From: Edaphochlamys debaryana
Taxonomy: Eukaryota; Chlorophyta; Chlorophyceae; Chlamydomonadales
DNA length: 64,000 bases
Assembly (NCBI GenBank): GCA_016858145.1
Contig: JAEHOE010000002.1
Location: forward strand, 992,001 to 1,056,000
Direction: 5' to 3'
This document shows, piece by piece, positions 28,116 to 39,328 of this stretch. Every line of letters starts with the position of its first letter. Within the stretch, counting starts at the first letter, position 1. Both the position numbers and the translations under genes were made by a program. A model generated the notes under the pieces. The model did no database searches. It saw only the letters and a program-made list of their open reading frames with translations, and was not told the origin of the DNA.

Positions 28116-30093
28116 TCAAAAGCTCTTGCGGTTCTTCTTGGGCCTGCGGGGCCGGGGCGGCCCGCGGGGCGGCTTGCGGATGGGCTCCGCTAGGCCAGCC
28201 ACCTCGCCGTCGCCTCCGGTGCCAGAAGCTGCATTGGACGAGAGCCAGGGCGGCGCAGCAGCAGCGTCAGCGTGTGCGGCTTGTATGGGCAGGATAGACA
28301 TGGCAGGGAAGCGGCACACCAAAGCCATGACCCGAACCCAGCGGATCAGACTGCGACCTGTGCGCCACCCCACCCACCGTCATTCTCGCCGTCGGGGGTC
28401 GGCGGCGCAAGACCTGCGGTTGAGGAAAGGGCAGGGTGTCTACTGTCAGGCGCCAGCCGGCTAAGCTGACCAAGATCGCAACAGCGGTCCCCTGCCTGAC
28501 CAGCACACACAACCTCGTTTCCCACCCTCAAGAGCCCCAACTCCGACCCACATGCCGCCACCGCCTTGGCACAGGGGTCGGCTCCCAGCAGCCGTCGGCC
28601 GCCGCCGCCGCCTTCATCCCCGCCGTCCAGTGGGGCGACCTGCAGCGTGAGGTTGTTCTGCTTCCAGTTGATGCCGTCGCCGTTGGCCGCCGAGGTCAAG
28701 AAGAACATGACCGTCTTGCCTGCAGCGGGCCGATAGATGGCCGGGATGGCGGGATGGGTTCGGCGGGTGGCCGCCGTGGTACTGCAACCTGGCGCGTTGC
28801 TAGGGCTGCCTTGCGTGCTGGAGAACTCGCGGCCTTACGGGCTCGTGCACGCTAGCGACAAGGATGTAGAGCCTGATCGAGCACGTCCGATGCCACGGTC
28901 GATCAGGTACAGACTCCAGGGGCCGGCGCGCAATGCTCACCCGCGGCACTGCAGGGCGCTGTAAATTTAGCGGTGTGCGAGGTCTTCTCTCCCGTGGTCA
29001 GAGAGCCGCCCAGGTCCACCCGGTTGGGGCTGCGGGGCGGAGGCCGGGAGGCGGGTGTGGAGCGCAACGGGATTTGAGTGAGGGCAGGGCGAGGGGGGCA
29101 AGGCGAGACGAGGCACCCTTGCCCCCAGACACAGTCCCACAGGAGCAGGTGCGGTGTGAAGTTGAGACAGCACGCATCGGGATTGTGCATTGTAAATTGC
29201 ACAAGCTCGGTGATACGGTAGCACGCACAGTCAGCCCTAGGGACCCACCAGCCGGGGGTGGCCGCGGGCAGGGTGAAGGTGACGTCCGAGAGGTTGGCCG
29301 TGAGCAGGGCCAGGCGCTTGAAGGTTGCAAACGAAACCTGAGAGGGAAGAAGGGGTCAAGAAGTAGCGGCGCTGGTAAGTTGCAGTATTTGTCGTCTGGG
29401 CCTGCAATGGCAACAAGCTCATCTGCCTGCTCTACCGCAGATCGATGCCTGTGTTATGTCGCCGGTTTCCGTGATTGTCGTGCCGCACGTCGCCGCACGC
29501 ACCTTGATGCTGTGCTGCGCGCCGGGGCAGACCGAGGCAGTGGGCTTGCCGTCCACCGTCAGGGTGAAGATGATGTCACTGCGTGGAGAAAGGCAGATGT
29601 AGGTGCTCAGCCAGACACAGCACGGAGGGTCCGGGCCACGGGTCCGGGACTCTCAGGGGGACGCCGGCTACAGCCGGCAACAAACCCAACGCGGTCCTAT
29701 GCCCTATGCTCCATACCGTACCTGTCCACCCACGGGGTGCCATGCGGAGCTCCGATGCTCTCAAGGTCCTCGTGGGGCTGCGGGCAGACGTCGGTCGTCG
29801 GGTTACGATGCTCTGGAACAGAGCGTTCCCAGACGCGCGCGCGACCAGACCGAACCCAACACTCCCCCCCATAACCCCTCCTCCCCCTCTGGACTTATGC
29901 AACTTACGTGCTCGTCGCACGCAACGGCTGCGCGCGGCCGGCCCCAGTCCTCCTCGTAGGCAGCGGGATTGTAGAAATACCGCGGGAACGCGGCCGCGCT
30001 GCCAGCGAGTGCCATTGCAGCCAGGGCAGTTGCAGCTAGCACGCGGCAACATTGGCTCCCAGACCGCGGCCAAGAAGCAGCCATGCAGGGCAT
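28116..30093 (-). CDS. Secreted Reeler-domain-like protein
   Basis: Exons placed are 30093-29908, 29777-29722, 29578-29503, 29337-29249, 29029-28941, 28719-28526 and a last exon ending at 28116 whose acceptor is uncertain (about 28270-28370). The short second exon is needed to keep phase and avoids a TGA. The first exon is a clear signal peptide (Leu/Ala-rich, cleavage near GSAAA/FPRYFY). The mature part reads C-D-E-H-P-H, DIIFTLTVDG, VCPGAQHSIKV, GCPNRVDLGG, TSHTAKFTAPC and TVMFFLTSAA. The Cys positions and two-sheet order match Reelin-type (Reeler) domains seen in secreted and ferric-reductase-associated proteins. The C-terminus is Gly-rich, then strongly basic (PRPRRPKKNRKSF) with no membrane anchor. 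Role unknown, probably extracellular matrix or cell surface. Assignment rests on pattern, not alignment. Confidence 0.65.
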
Positions 30094-32372
30094 GCGTGCC
30101 CAGTCAGCTGCCCGCTCGCGCTTCCAATGCACTTTCTGGGTTGATTTCAGGCCCTCGACAATCACCGGGACATCCAACTGCCCTAGCGGCGTGTCGCGCG
30201 CAAGCAGCGTCCCGAAACTCAGAGGAATGCGGGCCTTAAGAGTCGCTGGCGCTGGGAACAGGCGCTCCGCCAAGGCTGTAGTATCTGTGTGACAGCACTG
30301 GACACCGTTGTTATGGCATTGTCGCCGTTCGTGAGCCTGCCTTCAATGTGATACCTTCAAGCTGTCGGACTGCATGGAGGAAACTGCACACGCCCGCGCG
30401 AGCGCCCCAGCAAGCGGCGATCGTGATCTCGAAGCCAAAACTGGGTCCTGAAGACCCGCAAAGGCAAGGGCGCGCACCCCCGAACAGCGACGTGGGTTCG
30501 CTGCGGGTTCGCGCCAACCGCCCGGCACCTGAGTCACCTGAGAGGCCCGTCGTCGGCATGTTCTTTACTTCCTCAACTCCCGGCTGCCCCCTGCGGACTT
30601 CTTCAAGGGGGGGTACCAAGGTCCTCTACCCCCTCAAGTTGCCTGCGTCGTGACTGCGCCACGGCTCGCCACGCGTCCGCTCATCCTCTCCAGATCCCGC
30701 TCTCTCCCTCTCTCCAGATCCCGCCCTTCCTGAGCTGTTCTCGAGCAGCCCGACTGACGGGGGCCGGGGCCCGGGCCGTCCGGAGGCGGAATGGACACAG
30801 GGCTCACGCACTGCAGGCCCACGTAGGACACGGCATGAAGGCGCATCGACACGAGTCCCAGGACTACCACTGGCAATCACTGGTCTTCGACTTCTGCTTT
30901 GGGCTGAGCCGAGGGCTGGGCCGCTCCGCCAGGCGCTAGGCGGGCGGCCGGCTGACGTAAGCTACCGGATGTGGATGGTACTTGAACCAGGGGCGGCTGG
31001 GGGGTCCAGACCCGGCTAGCTGCATGTTGCATTGACCCAGGGGGTCGAATGCATCAACGACACGCTTGGTTGTGGCGAAGGGCATGGGCAGCAAACTACT
31101 CACTTGACCACGGCAGTGCTGATATCTTCTTCTTTTCCTTCTGGCTCGTTCGTTTTAGCCAGAAGGATTCGGCCCGCCAGCAGGGAGCTTCTGGCTCTGA
31201 GCCAGAAAGGATTAGGGCCTTGGTGGGGGGGTGTTATGGCTCCACCCTCCTGGACATGGGGCACGAGGGGCGAGGGTGGGCCCGAGAGGGCTACGCAGCC
31301 TGGCATCTGCACGCGCTGAGAAGCGGAGAGCAAGTTGGCACAAGGAGGATTACATTTGGACCAAGCCCGCACGTCGCATCCCTACCAAGCCAGAAGAACC
31401 TGAGCGTTCCAGGGGGGATGTTCTGGCTCCATGGCCAGAAGGTTTCGGCCCTCCCAGCCGGCGGGAACACGCTCGAATGCGTCCGGTGCATGCCACCAGC
31501 GGGCCCTGCCGTAGCCCGCCCCGCAGCCCTGCCCACAGCACTCCTCCTCGATCACTGGAGCCTGGCTGGCATCCTGGCAAGCCGCAACCCACCCCGGCTG
31601 TGTACTTTACCTGCCGCATTGCCGGCTGGTGGGCCAGACCCGGTTGCACATAGCCACACATAGCCTTTACCCCAGCTGTGTGAGCAAGCGCGTTGTGGTG
31701 CCAGCCCGTACCGGGCCCTCCAACATGCGTCCAGGGTGATGTTCATCGTCGTTCCAGCTGCATCCATGCCCTCGTCACCACCTCTCTTGCCCGTCCGCAA
31801 GCCAGCAACGGTACCGTCACCGCACACGCACGTCACGTCTGTCGCCCGCATTCACACGGCCTGACCGTGGCTTCGAGCACTGCTGCTCTCTCCCAAGCAA
31901 CACGCCATCAGCTCTGCAGACGCGTCTACTGCCTCGTGTGGTGCTCGGCGGGAGGAGATGGTATGGGCACAGCGCCCGAGGTGATCAACCTAAGCCAACC
32001 TAGGCAGCCAAGTAAGAGTCTCAACTAAGAAGCAAGCAACCCCAGGCCTCCAATCCCTCGTGCCATGTGCGGCATTTACTTGTGCTACCCCCGCTGCTGC
32101 CAGTCGTACTGTCCATTCCAGCGAGTCGTCGCGGATCCACTCCATTCCACACCGCTACTTCTGCTTTTATCACAACAACACATGTCTGTACAGCGTATGC
32201 AACGTCCGAAGACGCTCCCTTGTGACGACCCCCTCGTCCTGCCGCCCAGGCCCCTCCCGAACAAGTCGCAAGGATTGATGCTCAATTCATGCTCATCAGT
32301 CGTACAGATACCAGCCTTTGCAGTTCAACTCCCTCACTTTGCCGCCCCACACCAGCCAATCGTGTCTTCCAG
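30094..32372. other. Intergenic region with hairpin repeats, no gene seen
   Basis: Between the Reeler-like and membrane RING genes, both on the minus strand. No frame has family features. The left part should hold the Reeler gene promoter and the right part the 3' UTR of the RING gene; TTACA at 31350-31354 is a weak candidate for its polyadenylation signal. The notable content is the TTCTGGCT hairpin family at 31137-31440. Confidence 0.4.
31137..31440. repeat. Three TTCTGGCT/AGCCAGAA hairpin units
   Basis: Unit 1: CCTTCTGGCT (31137-31146) pairs perfectly with AGCCAGAAGG (31157-31166). Unit 2: TTCTGGCT (31189-31196) with AGCCAGAA (31200-31207), 3-base loop. Unit 3: TTCTGGC (31421-31427) with GCCAGAA (31434-31440). 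The loops differ, but each right arm is followed by similar sequence (GGATTCGGCCC, AGGATTAGGGCC, GGTTTCGGCCC). A fourth, unpaired AGCCAGAAG lies near 31388. Confidence 0.85.
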
Positions 32373-34338
32373 CTAGTGCGCAGCGCGCTGCGCCTGCGCC
32401 TGACCGTGCTGTGCCTGTTGCGCCCCCTGTTGCGCCCCCTGCTGCGCCGCCGGCTGCGCTTGCGGCTCTATGAGCGGCGTGTTGCAGAGCGGGCACGCGG
32501 GCAGGCGCGTGTAGTCGGTCGCGCTGAGGAACCACTTGTCCACGCACTCGACGTGGAACCTGCGGGTGGGTGGAAAGGGCACCGCCGGGAGGGCCTTCAG
32601 CGGCAGGGCTTCAGGCTGGAGGCCCTTGCCCCCATTCAACTACGGTAGCCGCATCCCGGCTCCGCCTTGCACATGGCCCCAATGGCCCCGACCTGCGGCC
32701 CTCGCTTGGAGAGCCCGGCCGTGCTCCTATCCCCCCCAGCTCCAGGCCCGCAAGCGCCCCGCACCCGCGCCGGCCCACCTGTGCCCGCACCGCAACACCC
32801 GCAGCACGACCGCCGCATCCTCCTCCTCCTCGTCCTCCTCCTCTGCCGCCCGCTGCTGCTCTTGCCGCCGCTGCTCCTCGCCCTCCGCCTTGCCCTCCGC
32901 CCCGCCTGCTGCCGCCTCCGCCGCTCCCGCTGCCGCTGCCGCCTTGGCCCGCCGCTGCGCCCGCTCTGCTGCCGCCGCCGCCGCTGCCTCCGCGTACTCC
33001 TCACAGCAGATGGAGCAAGAGTCCGCGGAGGAGCCTCCCTGCTCCAGAAGCATGCGGACCAGCTCGCCCTTCTCCACGCAGCACTTGGGCGGCTGCAGGC
33101 CGCGGCCGTGGAGCAGGGCCTGGGGGCCAGGGTGTGGCAAAGGGGTGGCACGGTATGGCTAAGCGGGCTGCTGGTAGCGGGCGAGCGGGAGGAGGAGGAG
33201 TGCCTGTACAGAGTGCGGGAAACAGAAGGCTACCGGCCCAGGCCGCCAAGCCATCTCGAGGTCCCCCCGTGCCCTCCTCCCAGCCCCCTCCCTGCGTCAT
33301 GGAACCCTCCTCCCTCGCCACGCTCATGGAGCACCCCGCCCCACCCCGCCCCCCACGCCCTCCTCCTACCCCTGTTCCGCGGACCCTTCACCCCGCGCCC
33401 CCATGCACCTCCCCGCCCTGGCCTCCTCCCACGCCTCCCTTGGAATCCCTCATCCGCCCTCCCTTCCTCACGTCATGCACCGGCACCCATGCCCTCCTCC
33501 CTCGCCCCTTGGGACCGCCACCCATGCCCTTCTCCCGTGGGCCTCCCTCAACCCCCCCTCTCCCCTCCCACCTTGGGTTGGGTCACGGCCGCCCGTGCCC
33601 TCCTCCCATGGCCTCCTGCCATGGGCCTCCCCTCCCCTCCCCTCCCCCACCTTGAGGTCGTGCACGGGCATGGCCGCCAGCTGCTCCGGCGTGGCGAACC
33701 GCTCCGTGGGCAGCTTGCTGAGCGCCTCAGCCACCTCCTCCACCGTCACACGCCGGTGCGGGTGCGGGCGGTGGTGCGGGTGCGCCGCCCGGGCACCACC
33801 CGCCAAGCCACTCTGGTAGCCCTGGAGCAGCAGCCGGAGGAAAAAGGAGAAGCCGCCCTGGGCGCGGACCTGCGGGGTTCGCGGTGGGGTGGTGTGGTGT
33901 GGGGTGAGGTGGTGTGGAGGCCAGGGTTTGGTGGACAGTCGTATGGAGCGGGTGCAGGCCAGGGATTGTGAGCGTGAGGGTGAGGGTCTGAACACAGTGC
34001 TGCCGGCTTACCCAGCGGATGAAGCGGAAAATGCCAAAGGCCCCAACTGCAGGGATGACCAAGTTTAGCAGCAGGTCGACAATAGAAATGAAGCCACTGA
34101 CAGCCGTAGTCTGCATTGGGCAGCGGGTGGAGAAGCTCAGTTGCCCGAAAGCGTGAAGAGGCCATCGTAGGGGCCATCCCGCGCGTCGGGCTCCTCTCAT
34201 TGCTCAAAAGCTTGCCTGGAAGCTGAACACATCGCTCATAAGGATGGGGACTAGCTGAATCGCCAAGGGGACTAAAAAGAGGAGAGGGCCGAGCACCCAT
34301 CCTCCGCCTTGGCCCGAGGACCAGTAGAAAACTAGCAT
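32373..34338 (-). CDS. Membrane RING-H2 ubiquitin ligase with SAP-like segment
   Basis: Exons from the start are 34338-34216, 34110-34012, 33869-33651, 33119-32779 and 32559-32373, with consistent phases. The first intron begins GCAAGC, a GC-AG intron. The chosen ATG is the first in frame; the frame stays open upstream, so an earlier exon is possible. Two hydrophobic stretches (LGPLLFLVPLAIQLVPIL, and LLLNLVIPAVGAFGIF) are likely membrane segments. Next come a conserved block TVEEVAEALSKLP and a SAP-like segment (LKALLHGRGLQ, then CCVEKGELVRML) of the kind found in RNF34-type ligases. The RING has CSIC, then about 72 Ala/Glu/Arg-rich residues, then RCGHRFHVEC, W and CPLC. All eight zinc ligands are present. 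The C-terminus is a Gln-rich tail (QQGAQQGAQQAQ). Probably an organelle or ER-membrane E3; the substrate is unknown. Confidence 0.8.
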
Positions 34339-35417
34339 TGTCGTGAAGCGAAGCTGTATGTAGAACGCGTTTCCTACCGGATATCTGCTATAGGCACACG
34401 GCGACACCGTTGAGCACACGCATCGGAGACGCCCCGCCGACCTCGTGCTTCCAGCGCCTTCCCCCGGCACCAACTCCGCACGCCTCGCAGCTTACACCAA
34501 TGCCCTGGCCTCCTTCCTCTGCCACTTCCACTCTAGCTCTGCGCACAAGATCAGGGCATACAGTGGTTGGCATCCCTGGGAACCCGGCCGTGGGAACGCC
34601 ACAGCCGACAGAGGCCCTTCAGGCTCCAGCATGCCCATACGGGCGCACACCAGCAGCATCTGACCCCTTCCCAAGCCCCTGCCCCGCTCCTGCATCTGCA
34701 GTAGGAGGTTTACACGCCTGGCCAGACACATCAAGCCATTCAACGCGCACTGAAGAGCACGCAACGCCGGCTTCAGCGGCAGCCTCCGCAGCAAGTTGCG
34801 TGTCGACCTTGCCCACCTGCCTGGCTCCAGCGGCCATACCCCTCGCGCGCCAACAGCGAACACACACCCGCCTTTTCACCGATGCCCATAAAGTCTCGAG
34901 TCCGTGTTTAGAGCAGGGTCAAACGCCGCCCTCATGCTACCTAGCCCCTCCGGCCCAAACACAGCTGGCCGCGCGCTACGACGCAAAACACAACACGGCG
35001 CTCCGTCCATGCCCCTGCGCCTTGTCGCCCGGCAGAGCGTTGGAGCACCCCGGGCTCACGCCACGCACTTTCGCTCGGCCGCTTCATTCAGATTGAAAAG
35101 CAACGCGCACAATGCAGCCAGGGTCCAGCCCAGCCGGCCTGCTCCCCGTGTCCTCCCCCTGCCTACCCTAAACAATCTCCGGCGTCCGAGCCTCAACCTC
35201 ACACAGCCTCCCGGTTCCACCTGTCTCCCGCCCAGAGCCTCCCCACCTGCCACAGCCCCCCTCTCCGAGGACTGCCCTTCCTACCTCGCCCTGCCCTCAC
35301 TTCTCCTACTTGGGCGCCTCCTCACCCCAAACCCCAGGACTCCGCGGGTGCCCCCACTTCGCCCGTTTGGGCGCCTCCTCACTCCTCACCCCACGCCACA
35401 AGACTCAGCGGCTGCCC
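34339..35417. other. Intergenic spacer with small tandem repeats
   Basis: Between BUD31 and the membrane RING gene, both on the minus strand. TTACA at 34710-34714 and 34492-34496 are candidate TGTAA signals for BUD31 on the minus strand. Near 35288-35417 the block GCCcCACTTC...TGGGCGCCTCCTCAC recurs about every 60 bp up to the BUD31 stop. No gene is evident. Confidence 0.45.
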
Positions 35418-36903
35418 TCACTTCGCCTTCTTCAGAGCCTCAAGGCGGGCCGCCACCTCCGGCGGCAGCTCATCATCGTCGTCCGCCGCCAGCTCGTCCG
35501 CGGGCCGCTTGCGGGGCGGCGGCATGCTGGGCCCAGGGCCGCCCACGTCGGGCCCCTCGCCCCCCTGCCCCCACGTGGTCCGGTTCTCCTCCAGCTTGGC
35601 GCCGTCCTCGTCGTCCAGGGGCGTGTTCCACCACACGGGGCCGCCGAACCTGCGCAAGATGGGAGGAGGTGGCGGAAGGTGGGGGTGGTCAGCGAGTGAG
35701 GTGGGAGCCCTTCGTCACCAAAGCCCGCTGCGCGATCACCCCGTCATCAATCCCAACTACGGGACGTCCCCCCATCTTTGCACTCGTGCTCACTTTCCGT
35801 CTCCCGATGCGCACGAGATGCACCCCGTCTGCACATCGGGCGTGATGCGCTGCTGCTTGCCGCGCGCCTTGAGCGGCACGCGGCAGTGGGAGGTGGTCCC
35901 GAAGTTATGGTTGCCCTTTTGGATGGCGAGCATGGAGCACAGGATCTCGTAGCCGGGCTTGCGCCACTTGGCGATCAGCGCCCCGTCCGCGACCTTTTCG
36001 CGACACAGCCACTCAAACTGGGGAGGGAGGTCGGAGGGTAAGAGGGCAGAGCGCGTCAGGGATGCCGTAGCGAGTGCAAGGGCGGTGCATGCGAGCGTCT
36101 TCGCACAGCGCGTGCCCGCTTGCGCGTGGGCGCAGGCTGCGCAGCTGTGACTGTGAGGCGCCGGCGCAATTGAGCTGGGGGCTGAGCTGGCGTAGCATCT
36201 GCGCCGGAGTGGCGGTCGGCGCACGACAGCTGCTGCAGGCGGGCTAGGGGACCTGGGGCTCCCTCCCATGCACCAGCCGCCAGGGTAACGCCGGAAACGG
36301 GCCGGCACACCGAAGCTGTTAGCTCGGAGGCCGAGGCTCCATAGAAAGTACCGGCTGAGCGTCAGAGGGCCTGCTGCCGAGTGGGACCCGAGCTGGCGAG
36401 GGGGGCCGAGCGCGGCTGGCCTCCACCCCTTCGCTTCTCGTCCCCACAGGGCCGGCCCCGTGTCGGGTACGTGGCACTGCCATATCAGGCACGCCTTCCC
36501 GAGTCCCCGGCGTGCTCCTGACCCGGTGGATCGCTCAAGAGCGGCCGAACCGACCCCGGCGACGGGTGCCCCCGCCGCCGGTGTCGGGCCAGAGATCCAC
36601 GTCGCCCGAGTCGGGAACTCGCCCTTTCCCTGCTCCTGAAGCCTCCTGATCTCCCGTCACCACTTGCTAGGCACCTACCAGCTCCCTGGACATGACTTTG
36701 CGCTGGTACATGAGGTCGTAGATGAAGCGGTTCTTCTCCCAGTGCAATCGGTGAATCTTCCATGTCAGCTCCGTTTTACGCTTCCCCTCGTGCTCCTCGT
36801 TAACCGCCTCCTTGAGCTGCTGCTCGAAATCCTCAATTACCTCCTCTATCAGCTCCCAGCCCTCTGGGGGCTTCTTGCCCTTGAGCTTACGTCTTAGAGA
36901 CAT
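35418..36903 (-). CDS. BUD31: Splicing factor BUD31 (G10) with C-terminal extension
   Basis: Exons are 36903-36679, 36017-35794 and 35649-35418; phases agree and give 226 residues. The first two exons cover the conserved protein: KKPPEGWELIEEVIEDFEQQ, EEHEGKRKTELTW, YQRKVMSREL, then ALIAKWRKPGYEILC, NFGTTSHCRVP and the Cys cluster ending GCISCASGD. BUD31 is a small zinc-binding component of the spliceosome and NineTeen-related complexes, normally 144-157 residues and ending at this Cys cluster. Here a third exon adds about 77 residues (FGGPVWWNTPLDDEDG, a Pro/Arg patch, then an acidic D-D-D-D-E-L and basic E-A-L-K-K-A-K end) with a good acceptor and open frame. The cluster has fewer Cys than the usual metazoan ending. 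The gene shares its upstream region with a divergent coiled-coil gene. Confidence 0.9.
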
Positions 36904-37351
36904 TGCGAGCTGCTAGAGGAATGGCTTTAGAAGGTCTAACAGAGGTCGGCGCTGCCAAGTTGCGCGCGTATTGTGGCCTGGTCAACAACAGATAGCTGCA
37001 AGGATGCGGACGTGGTGCAAGCTGTGTATGGCTCGTGGCGCCTCAGAGTGCGCTGCGCGGGGCTCGGCGCCAGCGCGGGGATGAAGGCCCTTGGGTCATC
37101 TCTAGATGGGCACCGGCCCTGTCCCTTGGGGCTGTGCACTGTCAGGAACAGGGTAGACAACAACTGGTCCGGCGTCCGGGGTCCTTATGGAGAAGAATTC
37201 TACACAAGCCACACGGGAACAACGGGCCCACTTCGTTGAACGCTCGTTGGTTAGCCCGCCCAATAAAGTCAGCCGGTATCCTCATATAGCTGTGACGGGC
37301 TCTTCGCTCAGGGCCTGAAGACTGGGCAACGCAGAGTCGATTGCAGGCAGC
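36904..37351. promoter_or_regulatory. Shared divergent promoter region, BUD31 and coiled-coil gene
   Basis: Only 448 bp separate the two start codons, which point away from each other, so the region must carry both promoters. I see no strong TATA box; ATATAG near 37286-37291 is a weak candidate for the plus-strand gene. Confidence 0.5.
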
Positions 37352-39328
37352 ATGCCGGGGCCCCCGGCTGGAGCTGGCGCTGCGGCCGCTGCTGGGCTAA
37401 CATCGGTGAGAGACAACACTGAAACGAAGCAGCTCGGGTGGAGGGGGCACACGTAAGCATCGTGCCGACAGCGGGTCGCTGACCGGAGCCGAGACCTGCG
37501 CGTCGCTGTTAGCGGCGCGTCTTAGTGCTCTTTGCCCCTCGGGACCACGATCTCCGGTTCGGCCGCGTCATCCCCGCTGGCAAAGCGACCCGGGGCACGT
37601 GCTGCAGTGCGCACTCCTGCCAGCCCCCACGTCCCCACGTCCCCCACCCACACCGCCGAGCGCTGTGGCCTAGAGGCGCTTTACCCCGCTCATCCCGCCC
37701 TTCACCCCTGCAGGAGGAGTATAAAGCGCAGTTGCGAGCGCAGGGTAGGAAAGTTCTAGAGCACTTCTCTCAGCGCCATAAGACTGGCGCCACGGGAGCG
37801 GGGGCGGCGCGTGCAGCGGCTGCGAGCGCCTCCGCCACGCCGCCCCCGGCCGTGGAGCTAACCACATTCCGAGTGGTCACACAACCGGCCCCGTCGGTCT
37901 CATCCGCGACCGGGACCGTGCCGCCGCCGCCAGCGCCCGTGCAGGTGCGCGCTGTCACGGGTTTGGCCCCGGCGACAGCTCCCGCACGGGTCTATCTCTG
38001 TCGTCTCTACGTTGATCTGGGTCGGTTTTTAAGGTTCCCTGTGCCCTGTGATGATTCCTGGCCCGCCGGCCGCCGTGTACCCTTCCCCGCACCCCCTCCC
38101 TGCAGCTTCGCGCGTTGGCCTCGACCTCTCTCGGAGCCCTGCCTCCTGGGAGCGCCTGCCTGGTACCACCTCGCGCGCCCCCCTCGTGCACCGCTGCCAC
38201 GGCGTCCGTTGGGGGCAGCCTCGGCAGCACAAGCACTGGCTTCAGCCTCGCCAGCTCCGCGGCTCCGGGCGCTGGGCTGCTCGGCGGGGCCTCGTCGCTG
38301 TCGGGCGCTGCAGAGGCGGAGTTGGAAGGGCGGCTGGCGGGATCAGGAGGGTCGGGGTCGGGGGACCAAGCCATGATCGACATGCTCCTGGCGCAGGTGG
38401 GCGGGGCTCGGGGAGGCGAGTTGCACTGAGAGTTGCACTGAGCGTTTGGGAACAGAGCCTCGAGCAGCAAGGCGGGTATGCGAGGCGGGTATGCGAGGCC
38501 GGTATGCTGTGAGCTCAGAAGGACAGCAGCTGGGCTGTAAGACTCTGGACTCCCGCGGTGTCTGACAGGGATGCCTGCCCTCTTGGGTCTCTTCCTGGCC
38601 TGTGCTTACTTCAGTTGTTCGCCCACATTGCCCCGTTCCATCAAGCAGGTCTCCTCACTGATGAAGGACAAGGCTTCCCTGGCGGCGGAGAACGCTGCGC
38701 TCAGGCAGCAGGTGGGGCCTCAGTCCTTGCAGTGCTGGCAAGGCCTACGGGCGTGGGCTCCATCCCGGCCTGCATCCCACCGCCTTCGGGGGTATCTCGA
38801 CAAGGCCCGATAGCGCCGTGCGCCCTTGACGCAACGTTCGCGCCCCTTGCCTGGGAACTGAGGAGCCATTTCCCCTCATGCCGCACGCAGGCGGAGCAAT
38901 TGACGGAGCTCGTGGGGTGGCTTTCGCTGGAGCGGAACAGCACGGACGGCGCGGATGCTCAGGGCTCGGCGTACGACATGTCGATGGGGTACGACAACGC
39001 GTATGTCTTGCCGCCGCCAGGCGACTCGGCCGAGCTGTACGAGTCGTATCTGTACGACGACGCTCCCCAGCACGTCCCTTCGCAAGCGGAAGTGGACGCC
39101 GCGGCAGGGGCAGCGGCGGCCGGCGAGGAGGGGCGGCAAGGGGAAGGGACTGTTGACGGGGCCGACGCGGCTGCGTCTTCAGTCGCGGACGGCGCTGACG
39201 CGGCAGACGCAGTTCAGGCAGAGCGGGAAGGCGGGCAGCAGCAAGCGGCCGGGAAGCAGTCAGAAGGGCCGGCGCCGGTGGAATGTGGCCCGCTGGGACC
39301 CCTCGGGCCCTTGGGGCCGGGGAGCTAG
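37352..39328 (+). CDS. Uncharacterised coiled-coil protein
   Basis: Exons are 37352-37405, 37714-37944, 38106-38396, 38649-38711 and 38891-39328; all borders are GT-AG and all phases are 0, giving 358 residues. After an Ala/Gly-rich start comes a basic helix, EEYKAQLRAQGRKVLEHFSQ, resembling the N-terminal helix of golgin-type proteins. A long Ala/Ser/Pro-rich low-complexity stretch follows, then a leucine-zipper-like coiled coil (IDMLLAQVSSLMKDKASLAA, ENAALRQQAEQLTELVGWL). The C-terminus is acidic with repeated A-D-A and ends in a short G-P-L-G-P-L run. No signal peptide, membrane segment or catalytic motif is seen. A golgin or tether role is possible but unproven. A further coiled-coil exon-like piece lies at 40165-40316. 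Confidence 0.75.

Noticed and set aside
34904..35845. Long plus-strand Pro/Arg-rich frame across the end of BUD31
   Set aside because: Antisense to the BUD31 exons, which are unambiguous on the minus strand.
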